64,000 nucleotides of DNA, from the NCBI GenBank assembly GCA_025201705.1, contig MU616596.1, forward strand, positions 1 to 64,000, read 5' to 3'. Of the stretch, positions 1-10,803 are shown piece after piece. Under the pieces are notes generated by a model, which was not told the origin of the DNA, ran no database searches, and saw nothing but the letters and a program-made list of their open reading frames with translations. Position numbers and translations under genes: made by a program. Numbering within the stretch: the stretch's first letter is position 1; each line of letters opens with the position of its first letter. The stretch is from Dissophora ornata. Its lineage: Eukaryota > Mortierellomycota > Mortierellomycetes > Mortierellales > Mortierellaceae.

Positions 1-30
1 AAAAAAAAGATTCTCGCGTGTTTCCCTCAG

Positions 31-2064
31 GGCTGGATGACAGTGAGTGAGATCACACGGCAGTACTCATTGTTGAAGGAAAAGGTGTCGAACCAAGAAC
101 AGGCAGCCCGGAGACGTACAGAGTCTCGGGAGTTGATGGAACACCAAGACACTGAGCAGCAGCAGCAGCAACAACAGCTGTCGAGAACTCGCCGGCCGCT
201 TTCAGTGGCTACTTCAACACCGTCAACAGAGTTCCGGCGGTATTCTCCAGTGTCGGCGACAATGTCAAGTCCGACGACGAACGACTCATACCAGCCCATC
301 TCTCCAGCAATGTCGCCCGTGCGTGCAATGGTGCAGGTGCCGCTTCGAGAGGATGGAAACCGTGAAGTGAAAGTTCCGGACAACAACGTTAACAACCAGC
401 ATCAGACGAGCGAGGAGAGGCGGCAATCAAATGATACGGCAACGACTAGGAGGTACATCGAGTCGAGCCATCGAATGTCACAGCCGCCTTTCTCTAAATC
501 ACATACTATCGAGCAGCACCACCGCCACCAGCGACAGTACCAGCAGCAGCACCAACAACAACAGTACCATCAACAGCATCAACCTCAGCAGCGACAGTAC
601 TTGGCTCCTCCCCAGACATCCAGCCGCCCCACCACAACCGACTCTGTGCCAAAGTATCCACAAAATGACCGCCAGCATTTACTACGACCTCCCATGTCCT
701 CTCTACCGCCATCACCCATTTCCCCGCAGACATCTTGGAAAACGTCTGAAGCCAATCCACTCAAAGTCGCCGTGACCGCAGCCAAGAGAGCCAGGGATGG
801 CAATGGAGTCGACGCTCTTGCGTTGCGACCGATGAAACCAATACCAATGCCAACATCACTACCACCCTCTTTACCACTACCACGACCTCCTCCTCCTCCT
901 CCACAATCAGTTCCAGGACCATCATCATCATCTTCATCAGCAACGGCGCCGCATCACCAATCGATTTTAGCATCCATGCGGAATCACAACCCACGACCCA
1001 TTCCTGCCCCAGTACATCAAGCGATTTACGATTCATTGTTGAAGGCTCAAGGTGGTCCTGCGAAGAGAATTCGAGTGGATTATAGGCGACCAGGCGAGAA
1101 GGATGATGTAGAGGCGGATTCTGGGATTGTGGCAGGAGCAGACACCTACGCAGCGAAGGGAGCCGCCGGGAAGGCACCAATGGAGAATCAATATCGACAC
1201 GAGGAACATTCGCGCCAGTTTCAATCACAGCATCAGCAACAGCAGTATCAACAAAAACCGCAACAGCATCATAGTCACCAACATCCGTACCAGCACCCAC
1301 GACAGCAGCAGCAGACCATGCCGTATCAGTCGCGGGATTGGCATAGTGACGATAAAGCACCACCGGGCGAACGACGCCCACTAATGCAGGAGCGTGTATT
1401 AGATGAAAGAAGCAAAGGAAAACGGGGCCTTGAACTAGAGCAGCGGAGGAGAGTAGAGCGTGAACGAATGGCCTACGAGATGAGTTTAGAGGCTGACCGG
1501 TCGCGGAAGGAAAGAGAGGAGTCGGAGCGCAAGCGATGGCAAGCAGAAGAGTTGGATGTAAAGATGCAGGGCAAAAAGGAGGAAATAGAGGGAATGAGAC
1601 AGCTGGAAGAGGAGGAACGTCGGGTGGAATTTCAGATGGAGATGCTGCAGAAGGAGCAGCAGCGACTGCAGTTTTTAAAGCAGATGAAGCGGCAGCAAAG
1701 ACCACCGTCCACCGAACAATGTCCTCAGGAGACAACAAGCACTTGGAAAAGTCATCATCGCCAAGGTAGCGAAGGCACTGTGAAATATGAAGCGGATCGC
1801 AGCCCCAGACCCCTTACAGGCGCTCCTCACTTTCAGCACCGTTTTCCTCCCCAGCCCTCTGGAGAGTATAGAGATCATCAGTGGAAGACGCAGCAGAACG
1901 CTGCAAATCCAGCGCGGGTGGCAGAAGGGCAGGGTCGTCCAGCTGGGCATGAGGAAATGCAGCGAGAACATGACCCAGAAGCGTCACGGCGGCAGGAAGA
2001 GCCGCGTCTACAGCAGCTCTCTTTCCAGCACCGTTCCGACTCACATGCGCATCCACAGCGATGA
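31..2064 (+). CDS. Gln-rich coiled-coil protein, C-terminal exon (5' end outside window)
   Basis: I do not recognise this protein. The window opens inside an intron: a pyrimidine stretch ending in CAG at position 30 is a good 3' splice site, and the frame stays open from 31 to the TGA at 2062-2064. An ATG at 37 exists but is probably internal. The roughly 677 residues seen are Gln/His/Pro/Ser-rich, with a polyQ run near residue 43, a proline run near residue 285, and a highly charged segment at about residues 455-555 rich in Glu, Arg and Gln that should form a long coiled coil. Such composition fits a nuclear or scaffold protein, which is inference only. It is convergent with the zuotin gene, with 121 bp between the two stops. 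Antisense frames across it are composition shadows. Confidence 0.7.
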   Translation, partial: GWMTVSEITRQYSLLKEKVSNQEQAARRRTESRELMEHQDTEQQQQQQQLSRTRRPLSVATSTPSTEFRRYSPVSATMSSPTTNDSYQPISPAMSPVRAMVQVPLREDGNREVKVPDNNVNNQHQTSEERRQSNDTATTRRYIESSHRMSQPPFSKSHTIEQHHRHQRQYQQQHQQQQYHQQHQPQQRQYLAPPQTSSRPTTTDSVPKYPQNDRQHLLRPPMSSLPPSPISPQTSWKTSEANPLKVAVTAAKRARDGNGVDALALRPMKPIPMPTSLPPSLPLPRPPPPPPQSVPGPSSSSSSATAPHHQSILASMRNHNPRPIPAPVHQAIYDSLLKAQGGPAKRIRVDYRRPGEKDDVEADSGIVAGADTYAAKGAAGKAPMENQYRHEEHSRQFQSQHQQQQYQQKPQQHHSHQHPYQHPRQQQQTMPYQSRDWHSDDKAPPGERRPLMQERVLDERSKGKRGLELEQRRRVERERMAYEMSLEADRSRKEREESERKRWQAEELDVKMQGKKEEIEGMRQLEEEERRVEFQMEMLQKEQQRLQFLKQMKRQQRPPSTEQCPQETTSTWKSHHRQGSEGTVKYEADRSPRPLTGAPHFQHRFPPQPSGEYRDHQWKTQQNAANPARVAEGQGRPAGHEEMQREHDPEASRRQEEPRLQQLSFQHRSDSHAHPQR

Positions 2065-2185
2065 ACTTTTTTTTTTCTTTACATTCTAAGACTCCAGCAG
2101 CTCAGTTTGTTCTGTCTATAGTTTTTTGTCATGTCTATTTTTTGCATAACCCACAGTGTAAACGTAAAAGGTGAACACAAGTCGT

Positions 2186-5100
2186 TTATTTTCCTGTCGC
2201 GGCAGCAGCAGCGGCCTTTTGAGCCTTGACTTGCTCTTGCAGAAACTAGCATAACATACAAGATCAAATAGCAGAACAGAAAAAATGAACACAAACATCA
2301 GCATATAATCATTATCATGACACAAGGCGGGCGGGCGGGCGGGGGGGATGTATATGCTACATCCGCAAGGCGACAACACTTACTTTGACGCGGAGCTTAC
2401 ATTCCTTTTTAGTGCGCCCTGGCACCGATTCTGCAATCTTGTCCCAGCGATCACCTTCTCCTTGCCACGAAGGTGGGTAAGCCTTCATGCCGGCCTCCAA
2501 CGACTTTTGCTCAGCTGCACTCCACGTTGCGGCTGCAGGTGGTGCAGCAACAACAGGGGATGTAGCCGCAGCGAGTGCTGCAGTCTTTGCAACTGTCGGA
2601 GCAGTCGCTGATGATTGTTCTGCTGGAGTTGCAGCTGATTTAGCACCGCCGTTAGCAGAGCCACTAGCTGTGTTTGCAGTAGCTGTCTCCAATGGTTTCG
2701 TCTTTTTCTTTCTACCCGCCGCGATATCCGCAGCAGCAGCTACCGCGGCAGCTACAGGAATGTCTTCTGCCACCACCGGTGGCACGCCTCCCTCGATATC
2801 GTAACGAAGAGAGGGGGCATCAGCAATGTCATAGGTCTTTTTTTGGAACTGAAGCTGTCGGACCGTGCTGGCCTCTTGGGCAGATCCCTTTTGAACGGCC
2901 TTTGATTTCTTGATCACGTCCTCAGGGTCACGTTGAGGTAGACCCGTGTGGAGGGCCACGTAGGCGGCGATAGTCTCCCAGCGATCGCTGACACCACCCG
3001 GGAACTTATTGGCGGCTTTGATGAGGAGTGCAACTTCCTCGACAGACCATTCTTTGGTGGGCTTGTTCGAGGCAGTGGTAGAGGAGGAAGGAGACGAGGA
3101 GGATGGTTTGGCGTCCGGAGTCCTTTTCGTCGTGCGTTCGACAGCATCTATAATATTGAACAAGAAAAGAGGCAGTGTTAATAACTTTTGAGCGTCATGG
3201 CTTTGCGATCCAAAACCAAAAGCCCCTTCCCAACCTACCTGTTCCAAACTGCGTCAAGTTTTCTGGGTTAGCCAGACCGTCGCGTACCAGCTTCTGTGCC
3301 TCTGCGGACAAAATCCTTTGCTTCTCCTCGTTCGTCTTTTTAGGCTTGCTCAAATCCGCTCCGATCCTCTCCAGATCCTCAAGACTCAGTTTGTCCAGCA
3401 TAGTCTCCAGCTCCGAGAGATAGATCTCAAGCGTAGCAGGGGGTATATGTGTCCCTTTGAGGTAGCCGTAGTTTGCATCCTAGATGATGGTGTCATGCGC
3501 GAAGAGAAAAAAAATAAGTAGGCATTCCTTCCATTCCCTGGGAGTGATCCGCGCCGGTGTGGATTTAAAGCTTCCGTTACCTTGATCAAAGTCTTCACGG
3601 TCTTTTTCTCTTTACGGATCGCCTTCTTCTTGGTCTCCTTCTCTTTGCGCTCTTCTTCCTTCTTGATCCTCTCCTCGCTTTCTTGTTCTTCCTTCAGTTC
3701 CTTTGCCAAAGCAGCCTCGCGCGCAGCGTCCTGTTTCACCTTCAAGGCCTGATCCTGACGTTCCTTCTTCTTGGCTTCTTTGGCCTCCTTCTCCTGTTCC
3801 TTGAAAGCCGCCATGCGGGGGTCAAGCTGGAAGGCGGTGTCGACTAGTTTACGAAGTCGTGATGCGTCCTCCTTCTTGAGCTTGGCGCGCTCAGCTTTGT
3901 TCTTCTTCTCAAGATACCGCTTATCATCCCGGCTAGGCACATAAACCATTTTGAAAAGATGGTCAATAAAACGGCGCTTTCAAGCACTCACGGCTTTTTT
4001 CAAATACCTGAAAATACACAGGGATCTTACTTTTCCGGACCATCGCCTTCCTCCTTGTCCATGTACTCAAACGTCCTCCAGCTCTCGAACCCATACCAGA
4101 ATCCATAAAATGCCTCCACTTGCTCTTTTGTCGATTCCATTGTTCCTACGCTCGGGATGTCCTTCTTGTCCTTGACCGAAAACCGTGCCTCGCGCTCAAA
4201 GACAGGCCTCCATGCTTCAATGAAAGGAAGGTCAGCTCCATCCTTCAACGCGTTATAGGATTCTTCGGGGATAGGATCCACAGAATCATACTGGCGACGT
4301 TTGATGGGGTCCGTAAGAATCTCATAAGCCTTTTGGAGGCACTTGAAGAACCCATCGTCGTGGGTGGCGTTTCCTCCAGAGGCTCCGGATTTCTTGTCGG
4401 GATGGTGGACAAGGACTTTTGTGCGATCTGTAATTTCATGAGGATGAATATGATGTCAGACTGACACTTCTCGTATTTTTTTTGGCTTTGCATGGGTCTC
4501 CAAGAAACATGGCATATCCATATAAAGAGCGAGCTGTCAACATACGGGCTTTCTTGATCATCCCGCGCGTGGCCCTCCAACGGATAGTCCCTAATCCAAG
4601 CATGCGGTAATGGTCCTGGGTCTTCCATTCCCTTGCATCGCGCCTTAGATCATCCTTATGATCTGGCTCAATCTCGAACTCGACCATGTTCTCGGCATCG
4701 TCCGCAAGCTGGGCAGCCTTAGCGGCGGCAGCAGCGTCGGCCTCTGCTTTGGCAAGGTGCTCCTCATCCTCGGAGAAGGTGCGATTGAAGAGTTTGCGTC
4801 GGGCATGGGCGAGGTACTGAGGTCCCACAGGTTCAATCTTTTCCAAGATTGGTTCTGAACGATAGGAAGAGAGAGAGAGACAAGAGAGAGAGGGAGAGGG
4901 ATTGAACAATTGCGAGTTGGGATTTGTTGTTAGTCCATTGGTGATGAACTTGGGTTGCCACAGGCAGGTTGTACACAGGAGGTGTGGAGTTCGTGTCAAC
5001 GATACAATTGTTGAGCCACTGAGAGTGGGTGGAATTGAAAGAAAAGTGCACGCGATGTCACGTACCGGAAATAGAACCCTGCTGTCCCGAGTCCTGCGAA

Positions 5101-5192
5101 TAGTCCCAGTCTGCAGGAGGCGGGCCGAGCCGCAGCGAGTACAGGGTTGCAGGCTCGAGCGAGTCCTTTGTCGCGGAAGAGGAGTTGCCCAT
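2186..5192 (-). CDS. ZUO1: Zuotin/DNAJC2-type ribosome-associated J-protein with two SANT domains
   Basis: J-domain co-chaperone of the ribosome-associated complex, which works with Hsp70 on nascent chains at the tunnel exit. Seven exons (5192-5066, 4854-4546, 4427-4031, 3932-3581, 3479-3239, 3147-2384, 2245-2186) join in phase to give 749 residues. The J domain lies at about residues 122-190, with an intron splitting it just before the HPD motif (about 154-156), followed by the zuotin-specific region with WYGFESWRTFEY. A Lys/Glu-rich ribosome-binding helical region follows. Two SANT/Myb repeats lie near residues 510-560 (start EWSVEEVALLIKAAN) and 683-728 (start WSAAEQKSLEAGMKAY). Yeast Zuo1 lacks SANT domains while animal DNAJC2 has them, so this architecture is the animal type. 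The start MGNSSSATKD is followed by an intron donor after 127 nt. Divergent from the gene at 5443, with 250 bp between starts. Confidence 0.93.
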
Positions 5193-5442
5193 GATGTGTA
5201 TGGATGAGCAAGAAAGCAAGCAGCGATGAGGAGAGACTGGAAAGCGTAGTCTCGTCGCAAAAAGACACAGGAGCAAAAAAAAGTTTCCCTTTCGCTTCAA
5301 CTTTAAAAAAATCAACACATCGAAACTCGCCCATCACTTCCGAAGTCACAAAACAAGAAAAAAGTTGATCATTGTCGATTCCTGCCATCAGCTCCACATT
5401 GCTAATCGTTTATTCGCACTCATTCGCAAAGGAGAGAGGATC

Positions 5443-7413
5443 ATGGATGAAGATATGCCCACTGGGGCCTCAAAAAAAGGTGCGGCAAGAAAAAAAAAAA
5501 AAAAAACACATGAGCCCGAGAGAGAGAGAGGCGTACAGACCACAAGTCAAACTAACAGCATCCTGCAGCACAAAAAATAGGGCAGCGAGCTGCTAGAGCA
5601 CCGTCGAGCGATACCCTGCCGAAACCCAGCAAGGCAGACAGTGAACCCACATCTATAAAGCGACGACGCAAGGACAGCGACGATGAAGAATTGAGCAGTG
5701 GCGACGAGGAAAAAGAATACAAACGCAAACTCACACGCACACGCAGACTCAAGCGTAGACTCAAGCGCGAACGTTTGTCTAAACTGGAAAGCGAAGGCAA
5801 GGCCATAAGCTTACAGAAGCCACCAGCCACCAACCTACCTGAGGGAGACACATCGCTGGCGAGTTCCAGCAAAGAAGGTGAACACGATGCTGCAGACGAT
5901 GGTGAACGCAAACTTGGAAAGCGCGTGCACACAAGCGAACGCAAACTAGGTGTCAAAAGACGAGCAAAGTGGGTTCCGCCCAAGATGTCAAAGGAGGAGA
6001 CAAAGAAATTCTTACACGCGAAACAGTACTTTCGGCGACAATACATGCCCAATTCTACGGAAGCACCGCTTCTGTCTGTGATGGACACATTGTTGACGCA
6101 GGAGCAGAATGCCGCGGCGGCAATTTCCCTTTTGGCGCTGGATGGCAGACAGGATAACGAGACTTATCGTTGGCCACTTCGAGAAGACCTTATCCCTATG
6201 TACGTGGTATTTCTTTGTCTATCTCTCGCTCTCTGTTCGTTATACGTTCTAATCTAGCTTTTCATGGTTACGGCCTTTGTAGAGTTCCAAAGACCTCATC
6301 AGTCCATTTCCCCGCAGAGCCTGACGCTTTTGAGCAACAGGGAATGGGGTTCGTTGACGAGCTGACCGGAGTTCCCAAAGAAGAGGATGATTACAGCGAT
6401 TCTGATACCGACATAAATCGGGACAGCAGCGGTGATGGTGACTCGGCAGACGAGGCACGCCAGGAATTCTTGTTGAAGCAGAGGAGGTTAGCCAAGCAAA
6501 GGCGGGCTCGTCATGCAAACGAGCGGTTGGCGAATGATCGACTTGAGCAGGTCCATAGTCTTTTGAATTCAGAGTTCGTGGCCTTTGCGCACAGACAGTA
6601 CCGGAAGGGAACCAAGGAACGCATCCAGGATCTTGATGCTTTCCAGAGAGAGACACTCCCACCGTTCCGTATCCGGGCAGCTCGTGCCTCCATTGGTAGG
6701 TCAAAAGGAGGGGATGAACAAGAGGACGAGATGACGCCTATTCAAGAGAAGGCAGTGAGCTTTGCAGCCGAGGATAGTCTGCGAAAGATCCTGGATCGGC
6801 TGCCATATGTGATACGACAGGGCGCATTGGGAGAGTTGCCTGACTATGTCAGGCTGGGGTTGCCAAAACCTGTGACCTCTGTAGCCGATTACGAGCGTAA
6901 CTGGGATACCATCATGACTGCCGCTAGCATTGGTGGCGTTGAAGATCGGTGAGTTTCTATGAAGTCGTAAAAAAAAAAGAATAGAAAGGTCCCAAGATAT
7001 ATGTTGAGAAGGATGAGAGGTTTGCTGACAAGTACCCGCATCTATATGTTGATAGTATACTGAAAAAAGTGGGAGTGCGCATGAAGGAGCTTTTGAGCAT
7101 ATCCGAGCAGTCGAGGTACTATGAAGCGCCACCACGGGGATCGTTCGCCAGGGGCGAGGACTCTGACGAGACAGAGCCGGAGAGCGATGGGAGCGAAGCA
7201 GATCGTGTCCAGATCAAACCCCCGGTCGCACAAACAGCGTCGGCCAAGGAGGTGTGGCGGGAAGTTCCAAAGCCGCTGCATCTCGCACGCGAATTTGTCG
7301 ATGCTTTGGATCCAAAGTTCAGCGCCGAGGCCCGGGTGAGGAACGCGCAGAGGAGACGAGAATGGCTATGCAAGGACACAGCAGCAGGCGTGATCCGTTT
7401 AAATGCAGAGTAG
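5443..7413 (+). CDS. Unrecognised acidic/basic nuclear-type protein, possibly RRN9-like
   Basis: I cannot name this gene with confidence. The best model has four exons (5443-5479, 5569-6199, 6283-6948, 7056-7413), in phase, 563 residues. The first intron (donor GTGCGG) is weak and the true start could differ; the other two junctions are strong. The N-terminal third is Lys/Arg-rich with acidic patches (KRRRKDSDDEE), suggesting nuclear localisation. A segment around LLALDGRQDNETYRWPLRED faintly resembles the RRN9 domain of RNA polymerase I upstream-activation factors, which contains a similar Trp-Pro-Leu stretch; this is a guess. The C-terminal half has a compact region around PYVIRQGALGELPDYVRLGL. 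It ends in a basic helix and TAG at 7411-7413. It shares a short promoter with zuotin, which would suit a growth- or ribosome-related gene. Confidence 0.7.
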
Positions 7414-7869
7414 TAGAAGGGGTCTGTACCGTGGCATGTATTCCCTCTTTTCTTTTGTACATTACATGTACAGTACATTATTCCTGGCCCTTGTTGATGG
7501 TAATAACTCAATAAAGGATCTCCGACAGACTAATTTTTTTATCCATCCCGCTTTTTTCCCAGAAGAGATGTGGATGGCGAGCCTGCCATGCGGTGCGTCG
7601 AGTTCCGTCTGATGGGTAGTGCGATCAGTCCGCCACAGCAAAGGACAGAGGCATGTGTCCGTCCCGCGGGAGATTGAGTATTGAATGTGTATCATAGTCT
7701 ACATTTCATGCATGGATGCATGCATGCATGGCCGCACTGGTCCCATGCTCCTGTTCCGTTCAATCGCTGTTCAATGCCACACCACGCTTTTGCCATGCCA
7801 TGCTCTGTCTCTGCCCTTGCTCCTGGCCTTGATTCTGCTACAGTACACCGAGGACCCTGACCTGCCGTT

Positions 7870-7870
7870 G

Positions 7871-7907
<37 letters not shown>

Positions 7908-7908
7908 G
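7870..7908. repeat. (TGT)13 trinucleotide microsatellite
   Basis: Thirteen uninterrupted TGT/GTT units in non-coding DNA, followed by a short degenerate GATACT/GATGCT tract. On the minus strand it would read as polyglutamine, but no gene model supports that. Confidence 0.9.
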
Positions 7909-8321
7909 ATGCTGATACTGATACTGATGCTGTTTGGGTTTAACTCCGTGATCAGAAACGCAGCAGAGCGCTTGGGGCAAAGAGATTAATTAGACTTTAA
8001 GAAGCCCAGTGCGTCAGAGATGAAAAGGCTATTAAAGTCGACAGAGGCTTCGGGTTGCGGCTCGAAACGGTCACCGCGGGGGGTGCGGAAGCGAAGAAAA
8101 GAACAAAAGAGTTCTTTGTGGCACCCCGGATCAAGAGGGGGATGCGCGTCCCTGTCGACTTTGGGCGCGAGCGCGTTGTGTTTCTGCGGTGCCTGCGCGG
8201 GCGGCGGCAAGCTGAGCATTTGAAGCAATTATTGTTGAAACCGACTAATAATATAGAGATATGGAGAGGCCTGCCTGCACCAAGCTTACATATGACAATC
8301 GCAAAGAAGGAGCCTCTTCCT

Positions 8322-8372
8322 TCCATCCATCCTCCACTCCATCCATCCATTCACTCCATCCATCCACTCCCC
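8322..8372. repeat. Degenerate CCAT/CCATC repeats in CT-rich promoter
   Basis: Repeated CCATC units with interruptions in the pyrimidine-rich leader upstream of the ATG at 8671. Probably simple-sequence DNA in the promoter or 5' UTR; no binding-site function is claimed. Confidence 0.6.
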
Positions 8373-8670
8373 CCCCACCCTCTCGTTGCGCATCATTCCA
8401 CATTCTCCACAGACTGCAGAACAGCTCTCTTGCGCATCACCACACACATCTTCATGGCATCTTCACATACCCTTCCCTCCCTGCTGCTCCTCGACCGATA
8501 ATCATTCTCTCTTAGCATGTAATAGCAACTGCATTCTACGCAATGCCCCCTGTCTCTCTTCGCTCATCCATTGCTCACTCCGCTCTCCGCTCTCCTCTTC
8601 TCTCCTTCGCTCAATTCTCCCCCCTTTTTTTTTCTCCTCGTAGACACGAACCGCACCTGGAACTCCTCCA

Positions 8671-10554
8671 ATGGTGCGCAAGACCCGCCAACGGACACCA
8701 CTGCAACAAATGAGTGGCGCTACCATCGCCACCAACCCGACCGCACCAGCCAGGGCCCCCAGCACAAGCACCGTCAACACAAACGCAAAGTCATTCTCAA
8801 CCTCCTCGTCCCGTATACCCACCATCTCCTCGTCCTCCAATACCTCGATCGCGTCCATCTCCTCGATCCCCTCCGTCTCCTCAATCAAGACCGCCGCAAC
8901 TGTCACCCCTTCTTCCTCCGTCTCCAAAGACCAGCTTACGAAACCAAAGAGCGGTGGCCTCTTTAGCAGCAAAGCTAGCGGTGCCAACGGCGCCAAGAAT
9001 GCTGGCCTTGATGCAAGGAGGCAGGAGCCTAGTCGAGTGAGCAGCAGCAGCACCGCCAAGATACCCAGCAATAGCAACAACATCAGTGCTAGCGGCGACA
9101 ACGGGAGTGGACCCATTTTGCTACCACTCCTGCCCATGCTCGATGACTTTGAGCTCTCGCTGCCCTTTATGAGCGAGCCCGCCTCTAATGCCACTGCCAC
9201 AAGTAGTGCCCCATCCTCGTTCTCTTCCTCCCCAAACTCATCACCTTCATATTCCAATTCTCGGCCACCACACTCCGCTCCGACCTTCTCGTCTTTCTCT
9301 CCCTCCAGCAGTCAGTTCCTAACCTCCCAATCCTCCAGGGTGCAGGATTATCTTGGCCCTACTCCCCCCTCCACAACCCGCGCGCGCCAATTCCCTCCTG
9401 TCAGTAACAGCGGCGTCAACAGCAACAACAGCAGCCTTCGTAGCACTGACAATATTGGCCGGAAACCTAGTATGCACTCCAAGACCACCACCATCGATGC
9501 CACAGGAACCATTGACCAACAAAGCCCACTCGACCTCTCTCGACTAGAAGCCAGTGGCTACTTTATCCACAATGATGGCGATCAGAGCACGAAAAAGTCG
9601 TCGATAAAGAGCTCGGATATTGGTCGCACCGAGGATAGTAGCCTTGTGGAACGCGGTACGGTGCGGGCACAAATTGGAGCACCGACAAATGACGATCTCC
9701 TCAATCCTCCAAAATATGTCATTCGACGACCAACTGCCTCTGCGCTGTCGGCGACGTCCAGGGTCACGTCGCCCTCTCCCTCCAAGGCGTCCTCTGTTCT
9801 ATCCGAGAAGAGCAGTCTGCGGTCCTCGCACCGTCAGTCCATACACCAGCTTCAGCAGCAGCCACTTCAGTCACGGCAGCATCACAGACAGGCCCTTGAT
9901 ACCCCTACGCATCAGAATCGTCAAACATCTGATGCGTCTCAGGCTGAAACAGCTGCGGGCCCTGCATCAGCAAATGCCACGTCGGACGAGGCTTCTCCGC
10001 AAAAGACATCTCCAACCGCTGGAACAGTGCGCACAGTCAGGCGAGTGTCGTCGCCAGTACCGTCTTCTGTCCCTGTGCCGAAGAACGTTGCTGCTCTGAG
10101 ATTGTCTCCTGCAACAGAGCAGGAATCGCCTAATTTACGCTCCCGATTGTCGCGTCTGTTTCGGCCAGGCCACAGGCAGGAGCGACCTCCAAGTGCGGAG
10201 CAACGCCAGCGCGACCAACAAAGGCAGTCCGGACAAGGAGCCATCAACTCTGCTACCATACCGCAACAGCAGCTACCGCCACAATCGCAACTACAGCCAC
10301 AGCAGATGTCGCAGTTGCAGCAGCCACAGCAGATATCGCAGTTGCAGCAGCCACAGCAGATATCGCAGTTGCAGCAACCACAGCAGATATCACAGATGCA
10401 GCAGCCACAGCAGATATCGCAGTTACAGCTGCCGCAACAGAGACAGCTGCAGCAGCCTCAACAGAGGCAGTCGCAACAGTTGCAACAGCCGCAACGGAGG
10501 CAGCAGCAGCTGCAGCCACACCAGGATCAGGATCAGCAACAGCAGCAGCAACAA

Positions 10555-10586
<32 letters not shown>

Positions 10587-10803
10587 ACTGGCGCCAGCGC
10601 CAGCACCAACTCAGGCGCCCACATCAACACCTGTCACAGTGCCGGAATCAAAGCTAGCACCAAAGCCAGCGTTAGCACCAACACCAACACCAACAGGTCC
10701 AGTAGTACAAAAACAGGATTCATCCAGTATAACAACGAGTTCTCCTGATATCCGTGTCGACCAAGAGAAGAAACATGGCTCAGTTCAAGGGGTTGAAAGG
10801 TAA
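8671..10803 (+). CDS. Ser/Gln-rich N-terminal exon, probably of the downstream LRR gene
   Basis: Open frame from ATG 8671 (behind a CT-rich leader) to TAA 10801-10803, 710 residues, nearly all low complexity: Ser/Thr-rich at first, then Gln-rich with a nine-residue repeat (10296-10430) and an 18-residue polyQ (10534-10587), then Pro/Ala/Thr-rich. A conserved-looking basic motif SRLSRLFRPG lies near residue 495. The frame can splice at 10799|GTAATT (phase 2) to an acceptor at 11805, where the downstream LRR frame continues in phase and without its own early ATG. I therefore think this is the first exon of that gene, giving about 2353 residues in total. The roughly 1-kb intron is unusually long for this window, so a separate Ser/Gln-rich protein ending at 10803 remains possible. 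Confidence 0.65.
10296..10430 (+). repeat. 27-nt tandem repeat encoding QPQQISQLQ units
   Basis: About four to five near-identical 27-nt units inside the Ser/Gln-rich exon, each coding for nine residues (QPQQISQLQ, with Met/Leu variation). It grades into pure CAG/CAA repeat at 10534-10587. Codon-level differences are few, which suggests recent slippage or unequal crossover. Confidence 0.85.
10534..10587 (+). repeat. CAG/CAA polyglutamine tract (18 codons)
   Basis: Mixed CAG/CAA codons give an uninterrupted Gln run in the Ser/Gln-rich exon. Confidence 0.85.

Larger units (their letters stand above)
7414..8670. other. Intergenic region with simple repeats
   Basis: No gene is supported here. 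The stretch holds the 3' flank of the upstream gene, a (GTT)n microsatellite, CCATC repeats and a long CT-rich leader just upstream of the ATG at 8671. A GC-rich segment at about 8000-8300 is open in several frames, but none matches a family I know. Confidence 0.6.

Noticed and set aside
761..1738. 325-codon minus-strand frame
   Set aside because: Lies antisense to the Gln-rich gene; Val/Ala/Pro-rich composition is the mirror of its codon use.
2357..2383. Stop at 2357 as the end of zuotin
   Set aside because: A GTAAGT donor at 2383 and an in-phase last exon at 2245-2186 fit better; the 2357 stop is intronic.
8502..9257. 251-codon minus-strand frame
   Set aside because: Antisense shadow of the Ser-rich exon at 8671; Leu/Glu-rich stretches mirror TCC/CTC codons.
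10253..10630. Ala/Val-rich minus-strand frame
   Set aside because: Produced by reading CAG/CAA repeats in reverse; no real protein signal.
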